This document shows positions 37,205-46,508 of a stretch of 64,000 nucleotides of DNA, in pieces. The translations under genes were made by a program, and so were the position numbers. Below the pieces are notes generated by a model, which saw nothing but the letters and a program-made list of their open reading frames with translations, did no database searches and was not told where the DNA came from. How positions within the stretch are numbered: position 1 is the stretch's first letter; every line of letters starts with the position of its first letter. This DNA is from Helicobacteraceae bacterium. Lineage in GTDB: Bacteria > Campylobacterota > Campylobacteria > Campylobacterales > Sulfurimonadaceae. The DNA lies in contig JAGGTH010000077.1 of the NCBI GenBank assembly GCA_021163845.1, positions 1 through 64,000 on the forward strand, given 5' to 3'.

Positions 37205-37284
37205 TTATGAATATTATAGCACTCGAGGGCTTACTCTTTTTGCAAAATCTGCTAAAATAGCAAACTTTATATGAGGCAGGCACA

Positions 37285-37905
37285 ATGTCGCAACAACTTT
37301 ATGAAAAGGTCACAGATGCTCTCGTAAATGAGGGCTATGTTGTGATCAACAATGCTCTAGGACAGAGATTTTCATCTTCACTTTTAGATAAAGCTCAAAA
37401 ACTCAAAAACTTCAAACGTGCTGGGATCTCCGCACGCAAAAAAATTAGTACCACAAGACGTAGAGATAAGATCCGATGGCTTGATGAAGATGGTGCGACT
37501 CAAAGTGAATTTTTGGCATTTACTCAAGGCTTGCAAGAGTATCTCAATCGCGAGCTTTTTCTTGGGCTTAGCTATTTTGAGGCACATTTCGCACTTTATG
37601 AACATGGAGATTTTTACGAGAAGCATTATGACGCATTTAAGGACTCAAAAAATAGAGTTGTTACCGTTGTGTATTACTTGAATGAAGATTGGGACACAAA
37701 GAGTGGAGGGGAGCTTAATCTTTATGATGAGAGTGATACCTATCTGCACACGATACTTCCCGAGGCAGATACACTGGTGGTCTTTTTGAGTGAAAAATTT
37801 CCACACGAGGTACTCAAAGCTAAGCGTAAACGCTATTCCATAGCGGGCTGGTTTCGTGTTGATATCAAAGAGGGGGTACCACTGCCTTTAGAGAGTCTAG
37901 CCTAG
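37285..37905 (+). CDS. 2-oxoglutarate/Fe(II)-dependent oxygenase (prolyl 4-hydroxylase-like)
   Basis: This 206-aa cupin-fold enzyme has the iron triad His114-x-Asp116 (KHYDAFK) and His174 (FPHEV), with Arg183 or a nearby Arg placed to bind 2-oxoglutarate (KRKRYSIAGWFR). SGGELNLYDE is the usual strand before the distal His. Its target is not known; related bacterial proteins hydroxylate EF-Tu or ribosomal proteins. The ATG at 37285 follows GAGGCAGG. Confidence 0.85.
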   Translation: MSQQLYEKVTDALVNEGYVVINNALGQRFSSSLLDKAQKLKNFKRAGISARKKISTTRRRDKIRWLDEDGATQSEFLAFTQGLQEYLNRELFLGLSYFEAHFALYEHGDFYEKHYDAFKDSKNRVVTVVYYLNEDWDTKSGGELNLYDESDTYLHTILPEADTLVVFLSEKFPHEVLKAKRKRYSIAGWFRVDIKEGVPLPLESLA

Positions 37906-37969
37906 CTAGTTCTTTTTAGAATTCCCTTCATAAAAAAAAGTTTACTCAGTAGAGGCTATAATAAAATCT

Positions 37970-38845
37970 ATGAAAACAATTCACTATACAGAGCTTGGTG
38001 CTAGCTTATTTGTGCCTGCTACACACAAAGATCTTCTTTCTATTGTGAGTGGCGAAAAGTACCCAAAGTTACGAAGCGTTGTCTTAGATACAGAAGATGG
38101 CATAGCTGAGGAGTCTTTAGAAGATGCTCTAGGGGCTCTTGAATTACTTTTAAAAAAGCTTCAAAAGAGAAAGCTTTATATCTTTTTACGCCCCCGTAAT
38201 ACCAAGGTACTCAAGAGATTCTTGAACCTTGAATCTATAGAGAAGATAGATGGTTTTGTCTTGCCCAAATTTTCTTTAGAAAATGCACAACAATATCTTT
38301 CTCTATTGGAGAGAGAAAATTTTGTATGGATGCCAAGCATAGAGGGAGAGGAGCTTTTTGATGAGAAAAGACTCATCAAGCTCAAAGAGCTTTTATTGCC
38401 CCACAAAGAGTCTATAATCCTTGTGCGTTTTGGGCTTGAAGATATGCTTAGACAGCTTGCTTTACGGCGCAAGTGTGATGAATCGATCTTTGATAGAGCG
38501 GTGACACGCTTTGTTCTAGGAAGGTTTATAGGGATCTTTAAGAGTGCAGGCTTTTGTGTGAGTGGCGGAGTGTATCCATGCTATAAAGATGAGAATGGCT
38601 TTGTATCTGATGTAGAGCGTGATCTTTTAGAAGGGCTCTTTACAAAAACTGTGATACATCCCAAGCAAGTTGGCTTGTATCATGAGCTAGTAAAGGTCAC
38701 AAGGAATGATTTTGAGGAAGCTGTAGAGATCCTTTTGGATGATAAAGCTGTGTATGCACAAAACAACAAAATGGCAGAATCCTCTACAATGTCGCCCTGG
38801 GCAAAAGAGATCGTTTTGCGCGCACAGATATATGGCTTACAATAA
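37970..38845 (+). CDS. HpcH/HpaI aldolase / citrate-lyase beta-like protein
   Basis: The TIM-barrel protein (291 aa) shows CitE-like features: SVVLDTEDGIAEE (metal-binding Asp/Glu pair), LRPRNTKVLKRF, DGFVLPKFS, WMPSIEGEELFDEKRL and a C-terminal IHPKQVG. Such proteins cleave or condense CoA-thioester or malate-like substrates, but no citrate lyase partner genes are nearby. The substrate is undetermined. It follows the oxygenase gene by 64 bases on the same strand. Confidence 0.8.
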   Translation: MKTIHYTELGASLFVPATHKDLLSIVSGEKYPKLRSVVLDTEDGIAEESLEDALGALELLLKKLQKRKLYIFLRPRNTKVLKRFLNLESIEKIDGFVLPKFSLENAQQYLSLLERENFVWMPSIEGEELFDEKRLIKLKELLLPHKESIILVRFGLEDMLRQLALRRKCDESIFDRAVTRFVLGRFIGIFKSAGFCVSGGVYPCYKDENGFVSDVERDLLEGLFTKTVIHPKQVGLYHELVKVTRNDFEEAVEILLDDKAVYAQNNKMAESSTMSPWAKEIVLRAQIYGLQ

Positions 38846-38866
38846 AAGCTAAATTATAAAAGGGCT

Positions 38867-39103
38867 CTAATTCTCTTTTGGGATGTGAGTAAAGAGCACA
38901 AAACAGTTCCAACGTCTGTCATCACTTTTTTCACAGGTACAGCCTGCATTTATATGTACGATATTGTATTTCTCTTTTGCTTGTGCTCTAGCTTGGATGC
39001 ATGCGTCTCTTTTTTGTGGCATCAAAACGCGTTCTATTCCTTGGATGGCTTCTTGATCTGCAAATAAAGAGGTGATTAGAGTTAAAAATAATAATGTTTT
39101 CAT
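38867..39103 (-). CDS. small secreted Cys-containing protein
   Basis: This 78-aa protein starts at the ATG at 39103 (MKTLLFLTLITSLFAD, a clear Sec signal) rather than five codons upstream. The mature part has four Cys (RDACIQ, AGCTCEKSDDRRWNCF), which may form disulfides in the periplasm. No family is recognised. It lies between convergent and divergent neighbours and is probably expressed alone. Confidence 0.68.
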   Translation of the reverse strand: MKTLLFLTLITSLFADQEAIQGIERVLMPQKRDACIQARAQAKEKYNIVHINAGCTCEKSDDRRWNCFVLFTHIPKEN

Positions 39104-39226
39104 GGTATGATTGTACAAAAGAGTAGCTATAGACTAACTTATGCTCAAGAACTTGAGATTAAGTTAAAGTTATAAGTTTATACTATACAATCCATTTCTG
39201 TTAAATTTATCACACGAGGATGATTT

Positions 39227-41767
39227 GTGCCAAAAACGCTTAAAAATTTTATTTTTTCGATCAACATCATACTACTCTCTTCTCTTTTTGTTCTGGTCTT
39301 TATTTTTACGACCTATCTGCATACATCCCTTGCACAAAAAAATGCGATGAAGCATGCAAAGGCTGTATCAGATCAAGTGTTCACCTCAATGTATCAGGTG
39401 ATGAAACGCGGCTGGAATAAAGAGGAACTTAATGACTTTATGTTCTCACTCAAAGAGAATTTTGAAGAGAGTAACTATAAGATCAATATTTATAGAGGGG
39501 ATGTGGTCAAAGAACTTTTTGGTGAGGTCGATGAAGAGGTCAAAGATGAGCTTGTGATGCGCGTTTTTCGTGAGGGAAAAACTTTGGATCAAAGCTCAGG
39601 ACAAATACTGAGAAACCTCAAACCACTCAATGCAAAACAAGAGTGTCTTAGTTGCCATGTCAATGCAAAAGTGGGGGATACTCTAGGTGTGATCGACGTA
39701 GAGCAAAATCTTGTGAATATTATCAAAGAAACCTTTTTAGATTATGTTTATTTCTTTTTAATTGTTATCCCTATCTTTATCTTCGCAGCCTTTTTGGCAT
39801 CACGCTATACATCTTCTCGTATCACTGAAGCGCTCAAGCGTTTTGAATCAAAAGTACAAAGTATCAACTCTGTTAAAGATTTTAAACACTTTGACTCTAA
39901 AGATATCGATCTAAGATTTAAAGAACTCAATACTATTATTCACCATGTCAATGAACTCGCAAGCAGACTTAAAGATGTTGCTGTTGATAAAGATTTACTT
40001 GAATTCGAGGTGCAATTGCTTGATAAGTTTTTGATCACTTCGGATGTAGTGCGTGATTGGCGTGATTATATCGGAGAACTTTTAGTAGATATTAACCGTG
40101 TAATGCCAACATACACGCTCATGACCATCTTCCGAGTGGATGACGATCAGTTTGAGGTGGACATCTTTTGGCATGGAATTCCCGATACAAAAGTCAAAGA
40201 ACACTTTGAAGCTTATGTGCAAGAGGCTATCTCCAAAAATGAGCATTTCTTAGAGTTTAGCGATTATGTGATCCGCCACAATACGGCAAACCATAATTGC
40301 TGTATCAATGTCAATGATTATGATGATTTTGCACACCGTACCAAATCACTTTTCTTAGATACACCAAAGATCGGTGGTATCGTAGGCTTAAGTGTTCAGT
40401 CAGACGTAGTGACGGATCCTGTGCGCCATATCGTGATCGATAGTATCCTTACCACGATGGCAAACCTTGTAGGTTCGGTCAAAGCGATCAACAAATACAC
40501 CCACGACCTTGAGTATTATGCAGCGCACGATCCACTCACAGGGCTTTTTAATCAGCGAATATTTAATGATCTCTTAGAGTATGAGATCAAGCGCTCAGAG
40601 CACCATAAAGACCCATTCTCACTTCTCGTGATCGATTGTGATAATTTCAAGCCGATCAACGATCGATATGGACACGCTTTTGGGGATATTTTTCTCCAAG
40701 AGTTTGCTCGCTTGCTTGGTACGGTGAAACGCCCTGAAGATATCTTGTCTCGTTATGGAGGGGATGAATTTACTATTATCTTGCCTGAAGCTGATGTCAA
40801 AGGGGCTCTAGCGATAGCTCACAAGATCGCCCAAGGAGCAGAGGACTTTAGACTTTTAGCAACTGATGGAAGTTATGTCGGAGTGACAGTTTCTGTAGGT
40901 ATAGCGACCTATCCAGAACACGCAAAAACCCATAAAGAGCTCTTTTTGATCGCTGATGATATGATGTATAAGGCAAAAGAGGAGGGCAAAAATGGTGTAC
41001 GTATCCCATCGAGTGATGATATACTCAGTGTCATCAAAGAGCAAAAAGCAAAATCAGCACTCTTGGTGGATGCGGTCTCCAACAATAGAATTGTTCCTTA
41101 TTTTCAGCCTATTCAGACCATGAGTACAGGCAAAAATGAGATCCATGAGCTTCTGATGCGTATCGAAATAGATGGGCGTGTGATCTCGGCATATGAGTTT
41201 ATCGATATCGCTGAGAGTATGAGTATCATCAACCGCATGGATCTCATCGTGATCGAAAATGCCTTCAAGAAGATCAAAGAGGAAAACTATAAGGGTGTAC
41301 TCTTTATCAATCTCTCACCAAAATCTCTTGTGGTGGGCAATTATACAGAATCGATCACAAAACTGATCCATCAGTATGGAATCCCAAAAGAACAGTTGGT
41401 CTTTGAGATCACAGAGCGTGAGACGGTAAAAAATTTCGCTATCTTAGAGAAGTTTGTTCTTAATTTGAAGATGGCAGGATATAAATTTGCTATTGATGAT
41501 TTTGGCTCGGGCTTCTCCTCTTTTCACTATATCAAAAAATTTCCTATCGACTATGTCAAGATCGATGGCGAATTTATTATCAATATTAATAAAGACAAAA
41601 AAGACAGAGCTTTTGTCCATAGCATCGTTACCTTAGCCAAAGAGTTGGGGATTCAGACGATAGCCGAGTATGTTGAAGATGAAGAGATAGTGATAACCTT
41701 AAGAGAGATGGGGGTCGATTATCTTCAAGGATTTCATATAGGGAGGCCACAAAACAATTTTTCTTAA
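39227..41767 (+). CDS. membrane GGDEF-EAL protein with periplasmic haem c-binding sensor domain
   Basis: The protein (846 aa) makes and/or degrades c-di-GMP. An N-terminal helix (about 10-30) precedes a periplasmic domain carrying CLSCH at 140-144, a c-type haem site in a Tll0287/DUF3365-like sensor. A second membrane helix lies near 176-196 and a cytoplasmic linker follows. The GGDEF domain (about 430-590) has an intact RYGGDEF. The EAL domain (about 610-846) has ExLxR present as ELLMR, and ITERE, AIDDFGSG and YVKIDG present. Both catalytic sites look intact. GTG at 39227 follows GAGGA. It leads a five-gene signalling cluster. Confidence 0.9.
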   Translation: MPKTLKNFIFSINIILLSSLFVLVFIFTTYLHTSLAQKNAMKHAKAVSDQVFTSMYQVMKRGWNKEELNDFMFSLKENFEESNYKINIYRGDVVKELFGEVDEEVKDELVMRVFREGKTLDQSSGQILRNLKPLNAKQECLSCHVNAKVGDTLGVIDVEQNLVNIIKETFLDYVYFFLIVIPIFIFAAFLASRYTSSRITEALKRFESKVQSINSVKDFKHFDSKDIDLRFKELNTIIHHVNELASRLKDVAVDKDLLEFEVQLLDKFLITSDVVRDWRDYIGELLVDINRVMPTYTLMTIFRVDDDQFEVDIFWHGIPDTKVKEHFEAYVQEAISKNEHFLEFSDYVIRHNTANHNCCINVNDYDDFAHRTKSLFLDTPKIGGIVGLSVQSDVVTDPVRHIVIDSILTTMANLVGSVKAINKYTHDLEYYAAHDPLTGLFNQRIFNDLLEYEIKRSEHHKDPFSLLVIDCDNFKPINDRYGHAFGDIFLQEFARLLGTVKRPEDILSRYGGDEFTIILPEADVKGALAIAHKIAQGAEDFRLLATDGSYVGVTVSVGIATYPEHAKTHKELFLIADDMMYKAKEEGKNGVRIPSSDDILSVIKEQKAKSALLVDAVSNNRIVPYFQPIQTMSTGKNEIHELLMRIEIDGRVISAYEFIDIAESMSIINRMDLIVIENAFKKIKEENYKGVLFINLSPKSLVVGNYTESITKLIHQYGIPKEQLVFEITERETVKNFAILEKFVLNLKMAGYKFAIDDFGSGFSSFHYIKKFPIDYVKIDGEFIININKDKKDRAFVHSIVTLAKELGIQTIAEYVEDEEIVITLREMGVDYLQGFHIGRPQNNFS

Positions 41768-41819
41768 TCAAAAGTGCTCTAATAATGTGATATTATAATA
41801 AAAATGTAATTGAGGCAGG

Positions 41820-43319
41820 ATGATGTCGGCGCCCAAAGAGCTCCAAGAGGAAGCAAAAGATTTTACTGTTTTGTATGCTGAGGACAATGATGCCCTACGC
41901 AATAATGCTGCAAAACTTTTAAAAAAGTTTTTCCATCATGTCTATGTAGCAGCAGATGGCAAGGAGGGGTACGAGCTTTTTAAAAAGCATCGCCCTCAGA
42001 TCGTAATTACAGATGTTAAAATGCCTCATATTTCAGGTCTAAAACTTAGCACTCTCATCCACCAATCAAATCCAAAAACAAAAATTATTATCATGACAGC
42101 GTTTGATGATAAAGACTATCTTTATAAAGCCATAGAGCTTGAAATATTTCGTTATCTTAAAAAACCTGTGACACTCAGCGCTTTGACCGAAGCACTCCAT
42201 GATGCTATTGTAAAAATAGGTAAAGAAAAAGAGCTCGAACTTTTTCATGATTATATGCGTAATATCTTTGATTATCAAAGCTCCTTGATCGTGATGTTTA
42301 AAAATGGGGAGATGCTTCTCTCCAACCAACCTTTTAAAGAATTTTTTGAGGTGGAAAATATAGATGAGTTTAAGGATCGTTATGGGGATATAGGGCATCT
42401 TTTGCTTGAACATGACGGCTTTTTGTATAATCAACAAGATCGAAATTGGTATGAAGAGATAAGTGCCAATGATCAGAAACTCTACCATGCAAAGATCAAA
42501 AATAGTAACGCAGAGATACGTCACTTTTTTTTAAAATATCAAAGAGTTCCAGAGGATGATTCTTTAGCAATTCTCTCTTTTGATGATGTTACAGAGTTGA
42601 ATCTTCTCAAACTTTTTGATAATAAAAAGACGAAAAGTGATGAGATTGAGCAAGATACAAAAGCGATTTTTAATCTCCTTGAAGCGGTGCATCGAAATGG
42701 CGCGAAGGTACAACTTCACAACTATTATAAAGGTCTCAGTATCACTAATAATGCCTTCGTTGTAGATGTAGGTGAGGATACGGTCTCTTTAAAGACCAAC
42801 TTTACCCAGCAAAAAGCGATACGTTTTGAGCAGCAGACGATTATCCTCTCAGATGCTTTTCCTTATGCTTTGCTCTGTAAGCAGATATATAACATGAACC
42901 TTGAAAAACAGAGTGTTTCACTTAGAAACTTGAGGTTTATTCCAAGCTCTCCCATAGACCGAGAAACAATACGCTTGGTGCCTGAGGATAAGCATACGGT
43001 CTCTTTATTTTTAGAAGACTCCAAATACCAAGGGATGACACGTATTGAAGATATCTCTCTTGATGCCGTACGTCTTCGAGTCGATGCCTTGCCTCCTGGA
43101 TTGGAGATTGACTCTGAACTTTATGTGGATATGGTACTCGAGATGGATAAGGCACCTCTGATCTTGAACGCCAAAGCAAGGCTCTTTAAAAAATTTGAGA
43201 ATAAACATAGTTTTACACTCATCTTACTCTTTGATTTTAAAGAGAGTCAAAGAACAGACCTGATCCGTTATATGACAAAGAGACAGATGGCAATTATTAG
43301 AGAATTCAAAGGATTATAG
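41820..43319 (+). CDS. response regulator with PAS-like and PilZ-like domains
   Basis: This 499-aa protein has a receiver domain (about 12-130) with phospho-acceptor Asp65 in VITDVKMP and Lys in LKKPVT. A middle PAS-like domain (about 145-265) follows, then a C-terminal region (about 340-490) that resembles a PilZ-type beta barrel (RFIPSSPIDRETIRL, MTRIEDISLDAVRLRV). PilZ domains bind c-di-GMP, but the RxxxR and D/NxSxxG motifs are only partly visible, so that is uncertain. It probably receives phosphate from the kinase two genes downstream and passes it on to c-di-GMP control. Confidence 0.8.
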   Translation: MMSAPKELQEEAKDFTVLYAEDNDALRNNAAKLLKKFFHHVYVAADGKEGYELFKKHRPQIVITDVKMPHISGLKLSTLIHQSNPKTKIIIMTAFDDKDYLYKAIELEIFRYLKKPVTLSALTEALHDAIVKIGKEKELELFHDYMRNIFDYQSSLIVMFKNGEMLLSNQPFKEFFEVENIDEFKDRYGDIGHLLLEHDGFLYNQQDRNWYEEISANDQKLYHAKIKNSNAEIRHFFLKYQRVPEDDSLAILSFDDVTELNLLKLFDNKKTKSDEIEQDTKAIFNLLEAVHRNGAKVQLHNYYKGLSITNNAFVVDVGEDTVSLKTNFTQQKAIRFEQQTIILSDAFPYALLCKQIYNMNLEKQSVSLRNLRFIPSSPIDRETIRLVPEDKHTVSLFLEDSKYQGMTRIEDISLDAVRLRVDALPPGLEIDSELYVDMVLEMDKAPLILNAKARLFKKFENKHSFTLILLFDFKESQRTDLIRYMTKRQMAIIREFKGL

Positions 43320-44078
43320 ATGAATGAAAACGAAACGATTCTCTATGAGGATGCAAAACATAAATGTGTGATGTTTAGCTTTGATGATGAGAGTCATGAG
43401 GATTCCTTTTTGTCTGTCAATCAGTTTTTGATCGTCCAAAATGGTGTGGGTGTGCTTATTGACCCAGGAAGTGAGAGTATCTTTGAGGAACTCTATGATG
43501 CGGTCTCTGCACACGTTGATCCTCAAAATATCAAGTATATATTTCTCTCTCATCAAGATCCTGATGTGTCCGGTTCGATCACACAATGGAGTATCAGCAC
43601 TAAAGCTAAGTTTGTGATGTCAGCGTTGTGGGTACGTTTTATGAGTCATTATGGATTTATGGATATGGCGCGAATTATGGCTTTGCCAGATCATGGAGCC
43701 AAACTCAATTTTGGCAAAGAGTATCTCAAGTTTGTCCCTGCACACTTTTTACACTCCCCTGGAAATTTTACCCTTTATGATTCGAAGTCAAAAATAGCTT
43801 TTTCTGGGGATATCGGTGCGGCGATCGTGACAAGTATAGACTCTCAAAAGGTCGTAGAAAATTTTGAAGAGCATAAGGGTGAAATGCTAGGGTTTCATAA
43901 ACGCTATATGGCATCAAATAAAGTGTGCCGCGCTTGGGCGAAAAAGATGCGAGCTTTGGATGTAGAGACGATCGCACCGCAGCATGGGTTTATCCTCAAA
44001 GATCAAAATGTTGGCTTCTTTTTGGATTGGTTTGAAGAACTTGAGTGTGGAAGCGATCTTTTAGATGAATTGTATTAA
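43320..44078 (+). CDS. ODP-type (flavodiiron-like) metallo-beta-lactamase-fold di-iron protein
   Basis: The protein (252 aa) matches the flavodiiron beta-lactamase domain without the flavodoxin part. Ligands lie at the expected places: His78, Asp80 and Asp82 in SHQDPDVSG; His145 in FLHSPGN; Asp164 in FSGDIG; His222 in PQHGFI. The family's first Glu is here Asp80 and the following His is Val83. Stand-alone ODP proteins have been described as oxygen/iron sensors in Treponema chemotaxis. It lies between a response regulator and a histidine kinase, so a sensory role is more likely than NO or O2 reduction. Confidence 0.85.
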   Translation: MNENETILYEDAKHKCVMFSFDDESHEDSFLSVNQFLIVQNGVGVLIDPGSESIFEELYDAVSAHVDPQNIKYIFLSHQDPDVSGSITQWSISTKAKFVMSALWVRFMSHYGFMDMARIMALPDHGAKLNFGKEYLKFVPAHFLHSPGNFTLYDSKSKIAFSGDIGAAIVTSIDSQKVVENFEEHKGEMLGFHKRYMASNKVCRAWAKKMRALDVETIAPQHGFILKDQNVGFFLDWFEELECGSDLLDELY

Positions 44079-44086
44079 GGAAGAGT

Positions 44087-45235
44087 ATGCAAATGCTGAG
44101 GGGTGATAGTGCTGAATATCAAAGGGTAAAAGATAGGCTTGAATACGCCATCAATGGTACGAGTGATGGTCTGTGGGATTGGGATCTTATCACAAATGAG
44201 GTGTACTTTTCTCCACGTTGGAAATCTATGTTGGGCTACAAAGAGGATGAGCTTGAGAACAAGCTAGAGACATGGAGTGCTCTTGTTCATCCCGAAGACT
44301 ATAAGCAGGCTATTATCGATATTGAAAAAAGCCATGAAGATCCTACATTCGAATATAACACTATCCATAGACTCCGTCATAAAAATGGCTCTTGGGTTTG
44401 GGTTTTGGATCGTGGACAGACCTATTTTGATGAGACTGGTCAAGCAGTACGGATGGTTGGTTTTCACACAGATATTACAAAAATAAAACAGTACGAACAA
44501 GAACTCAAAGAGAAAGATGAGGTGATGATCGCCCAGTCGCGTCACGCGGCAATGGGGGAGATGATGAGTATGATAGCCCATCAATGGCGACAACCTATCA
44601 GTGTGATCTCGATGGAGGCAAATAATATTTTAATGGATGTTGAGCTAGATAGCATAGACCCCCAAACACTCAAAGAGTCTATGGAGGGGATTTTACATCA
44701 AGTAGCAGAACTCTCTAAGACGATCGATGATTTTAGAGATTTTTTTAAGCCAGATCAAGAGATATCTAAAGCGACTTTACAGGGCATTTTGCAAGATGCC
44801 CTTACGATTGTAGGAAAGTCACTTGAGAACAATGGGATCAAACTTATTTTTGATATCGATGAAGACACGGCGATCACAACGCATATACGAGAATTGATGC
44901 ATGTATTTATCAATATTATTAAAAATGCCAAAGAGATGCTTATAGAAAAAGCTGTACCTCATAAGAAGATAGTAGTGATTATCAAAAAACAAGCACAGTG
45001 CTACAGTATTGCAATATGCGATAATGCAGGGGGAGTATGTCCTACTATTATTGATAAGATATTTGATCCTTATTTCACAACCAAAGAGCAAACAAATGGA
45101 ACGGGTCTTGGGCTCTATATGAGCAAGGTGATTATAGAAAAACACTTACTAGGCTCTATTATCGCGTACAATATGCACGATGGAGCATGTTTTGAGATAC
45201 ATCTTCCACGGAAGTACCCCGAGGAAGAATTATGA
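44087..45235 (+). CDS. PAS-domain sensor histidine kinase
   Basis: This 382-aa soluble kinase has an N-terminal PAS/PAC domain (about 15-130, SDGLWDWDLITNEVYFSPRW). A short linker leads to the H-box IAHQWRQPISVI with phospho-acceptor His165. The ATPase domain (about 270-378) has N-box NIIKNAKEMLIE, G1 DNAGG and G2 GTGLGLYM. No membrane segment is present, so it senses a cytoplasmic signal, possibly with the ODP protein encoded just upstream. It overlaps the next gene by 4 bases. Confidence 0.92.
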   Translation: MQMLRGDSAEYQRVKDRLEYAINGTSDGLWDWDLITNEVYFSPRWKSMLGYKEDELENKLETWSALVHPEDYKQAIIDIEKSHEDPTFEYNTIHRLRHKNGSWVWVLDRGQTYFDETGQAVRMVGFHTDITKIKQYEQELKEKDEVMIAQSRHAAMGEMMSMIAHQWRQPISVISMEANNILMDVELDSIDPQTLKESMEGILHQVAELSKTIDDFRDFFKPDQEISKATLQGILQDALTIVGKSLENNGIKLIFDIDEDTAITTHIRELMHVFINIIKNAKEMLIEKAVPHKKIVVIIKKQAQCYSIAICDNAGGVCPTIIDKIFDPYFTTKEQTNGTGLGLYMSKVIIEKHLLGSIIAYNMHDGACFEIHLPRKYPEEEL

Positions 45236-46479
45236 AAAATGTCTATATAGCGCGTCAGCCCATCATGGATAGTTCGGAACAGATATTTGCTTATGAGCTT
45301 TTGTATCGAGATGTGGAACAAAAAAGCTTGGTAGAAGATGGTCGCTATGCCACCGCAGCAGTGATTAACAATGTGCTCAACAAGTTTGGGACCCAAGCTA
45401 TTCTAGGAGGGAGAAAAGCGTTTGTTAAGATCGATAAAAAGTTTTTGATGAATGATCTTATCTTCTCTGTGCCAAAAGAGTTCTTTATCTTTTCTCTTTT
45501 AGAAAGCATCGAGATGGACGAGCGAGTGTATGAGAGGATCGAGCAACTCTACTATAAAGGGTACGAGCTTTGCCTCAACGATACGACCTGTTCACTTGAA
45601 TATCTTAAGAACTCTCAAGCCAGCTTGAATTTCTTTAAATATGTCAAGATCAATATACCTGCACATCTTCCCCAAAGAGATATGAGGGAGTGTATTGCAG
45701 GGCTCAAGAAAGAGGGTCTAGCAGTGATCGGGACACGTATCGAAGAAAAAAGCCATCAGCAGCTTGCCAAAGAGTTGGGATGTGAGTATTTTCAAGGTTT
45801 TTTCTTTGCACGACCAAATATTATAGAAAATAAAAAGCTTGATGCTTCGCAGCTCTCGATCATTCGACTCTACAACCTCTTGATGCAAGATACAAATATT
45901 GATGAGATCGCAAGCGAGTTTGAAAAAAACTATGCGATCTCTGTGCAACTTCTACAGTTTATCAATTCAGGGGCGTTTGCTTTTAGAAAAAGAATATCTT
46001 CTATCCACCATGTCCTTGTTCTAGTCGGGCGTATCCCACTTGCGCAATGGTTGATGCTGATGATCTACTCGAAGTCTATCACGAGAACAGAAGAGAGTTC
46101 TCCACTGATACTTCTCATCAAAGAGCGCACAGAGCTGATGCAAAATCTCTTAAAGAGAATCGAGCCAAATGTACGCAGTAATAAGCTTGGTGAGGCTTAT
46201 TTTGTAGGGGTGCTTTCCCTCTTAAATGTGGTCTTTGGTGTCTCTTTGGAGCAACTCTTGGAGCATCTTTATATCTCTGATGAGGTCAAAGATGCACTGC
46301 TTCATGATGCAGGTGATCTGGGTGAGATCTACGCACTTGTACGCGAGATAGAGCAGTTTAACACGGACGCAATCGAGCTTTTTGCCAAAAAACATGGGCT
46401 CGATGCCAATGATATTAATATGGTGCTTGCTCAATGTATCGAGGATGTGAATCGTTTTGAGCAGAGAGAGACCAAATAG
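45232..46479 (+). CDS. EAL-HDOD signalling protein
   Basis: This 415-aa protein has a divergent EAL domain (YELLYRDVEQKSL at the start, then LNKFGTQAILGGRKAFVKI) and an HDOD domain (about 200-400, LLMQDTNIDEIASEFEKNY, SVQLLQFINSGAF). The EAL residues needed for catalysis are largely lost, so it likely binds rather than cleaves c-di-GMP. EAL-HDOD proteins act in motility and biofilm control in other proteobacteria. It is translationally coupled (ATGA) to the kinase and ends the signalling cluster. Confidence 0.88.
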   Translation: MKNVYIARQPIMDSSEQIFAYELLYRDVEQKSLVEDGRYATAAVINNVLNKFGTQAILGGRKAFVKIDKKFLMNDLIFSVPKEFFIFSLLESIEMDERVYERIEQLYYKGYELCLNDTTCSLEYLKNSQASLNFFKYVKINIPAHLPQRDMRECIAGLKKEGLAVIGTRIEEKSHQQLAKELGCEYFQGFFFARPNIIENKKLDASQLSIIRLYNLLMQDTNIDEIASEFEKNYAISVQLLQFINSGAFAFRKRISSIHHVLVLVGRIPLAQWLMLMIYSKSITRTEESSPLILLIKERTELMQNLLKRIEPNVRSNKLGEAYFVGVLSLLNVVFGVSLEQLLEHLYISDEVKDALLHDAGDLGEIYALVREIEQFNTDAIELFAKKHGLDANDINMVLAQCIEDVNRFEQRETK

Positions 46480-46508
46480 ATGTTATAATTTCATAAAAAA
46501 AGAGCCCT

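Noticed and set aside
42066-42524. A 152-codon minus-strand open frame
   Set aside because: It is antisense to the response regulator gene with no start signal and low-complexity Ile/Phe content.
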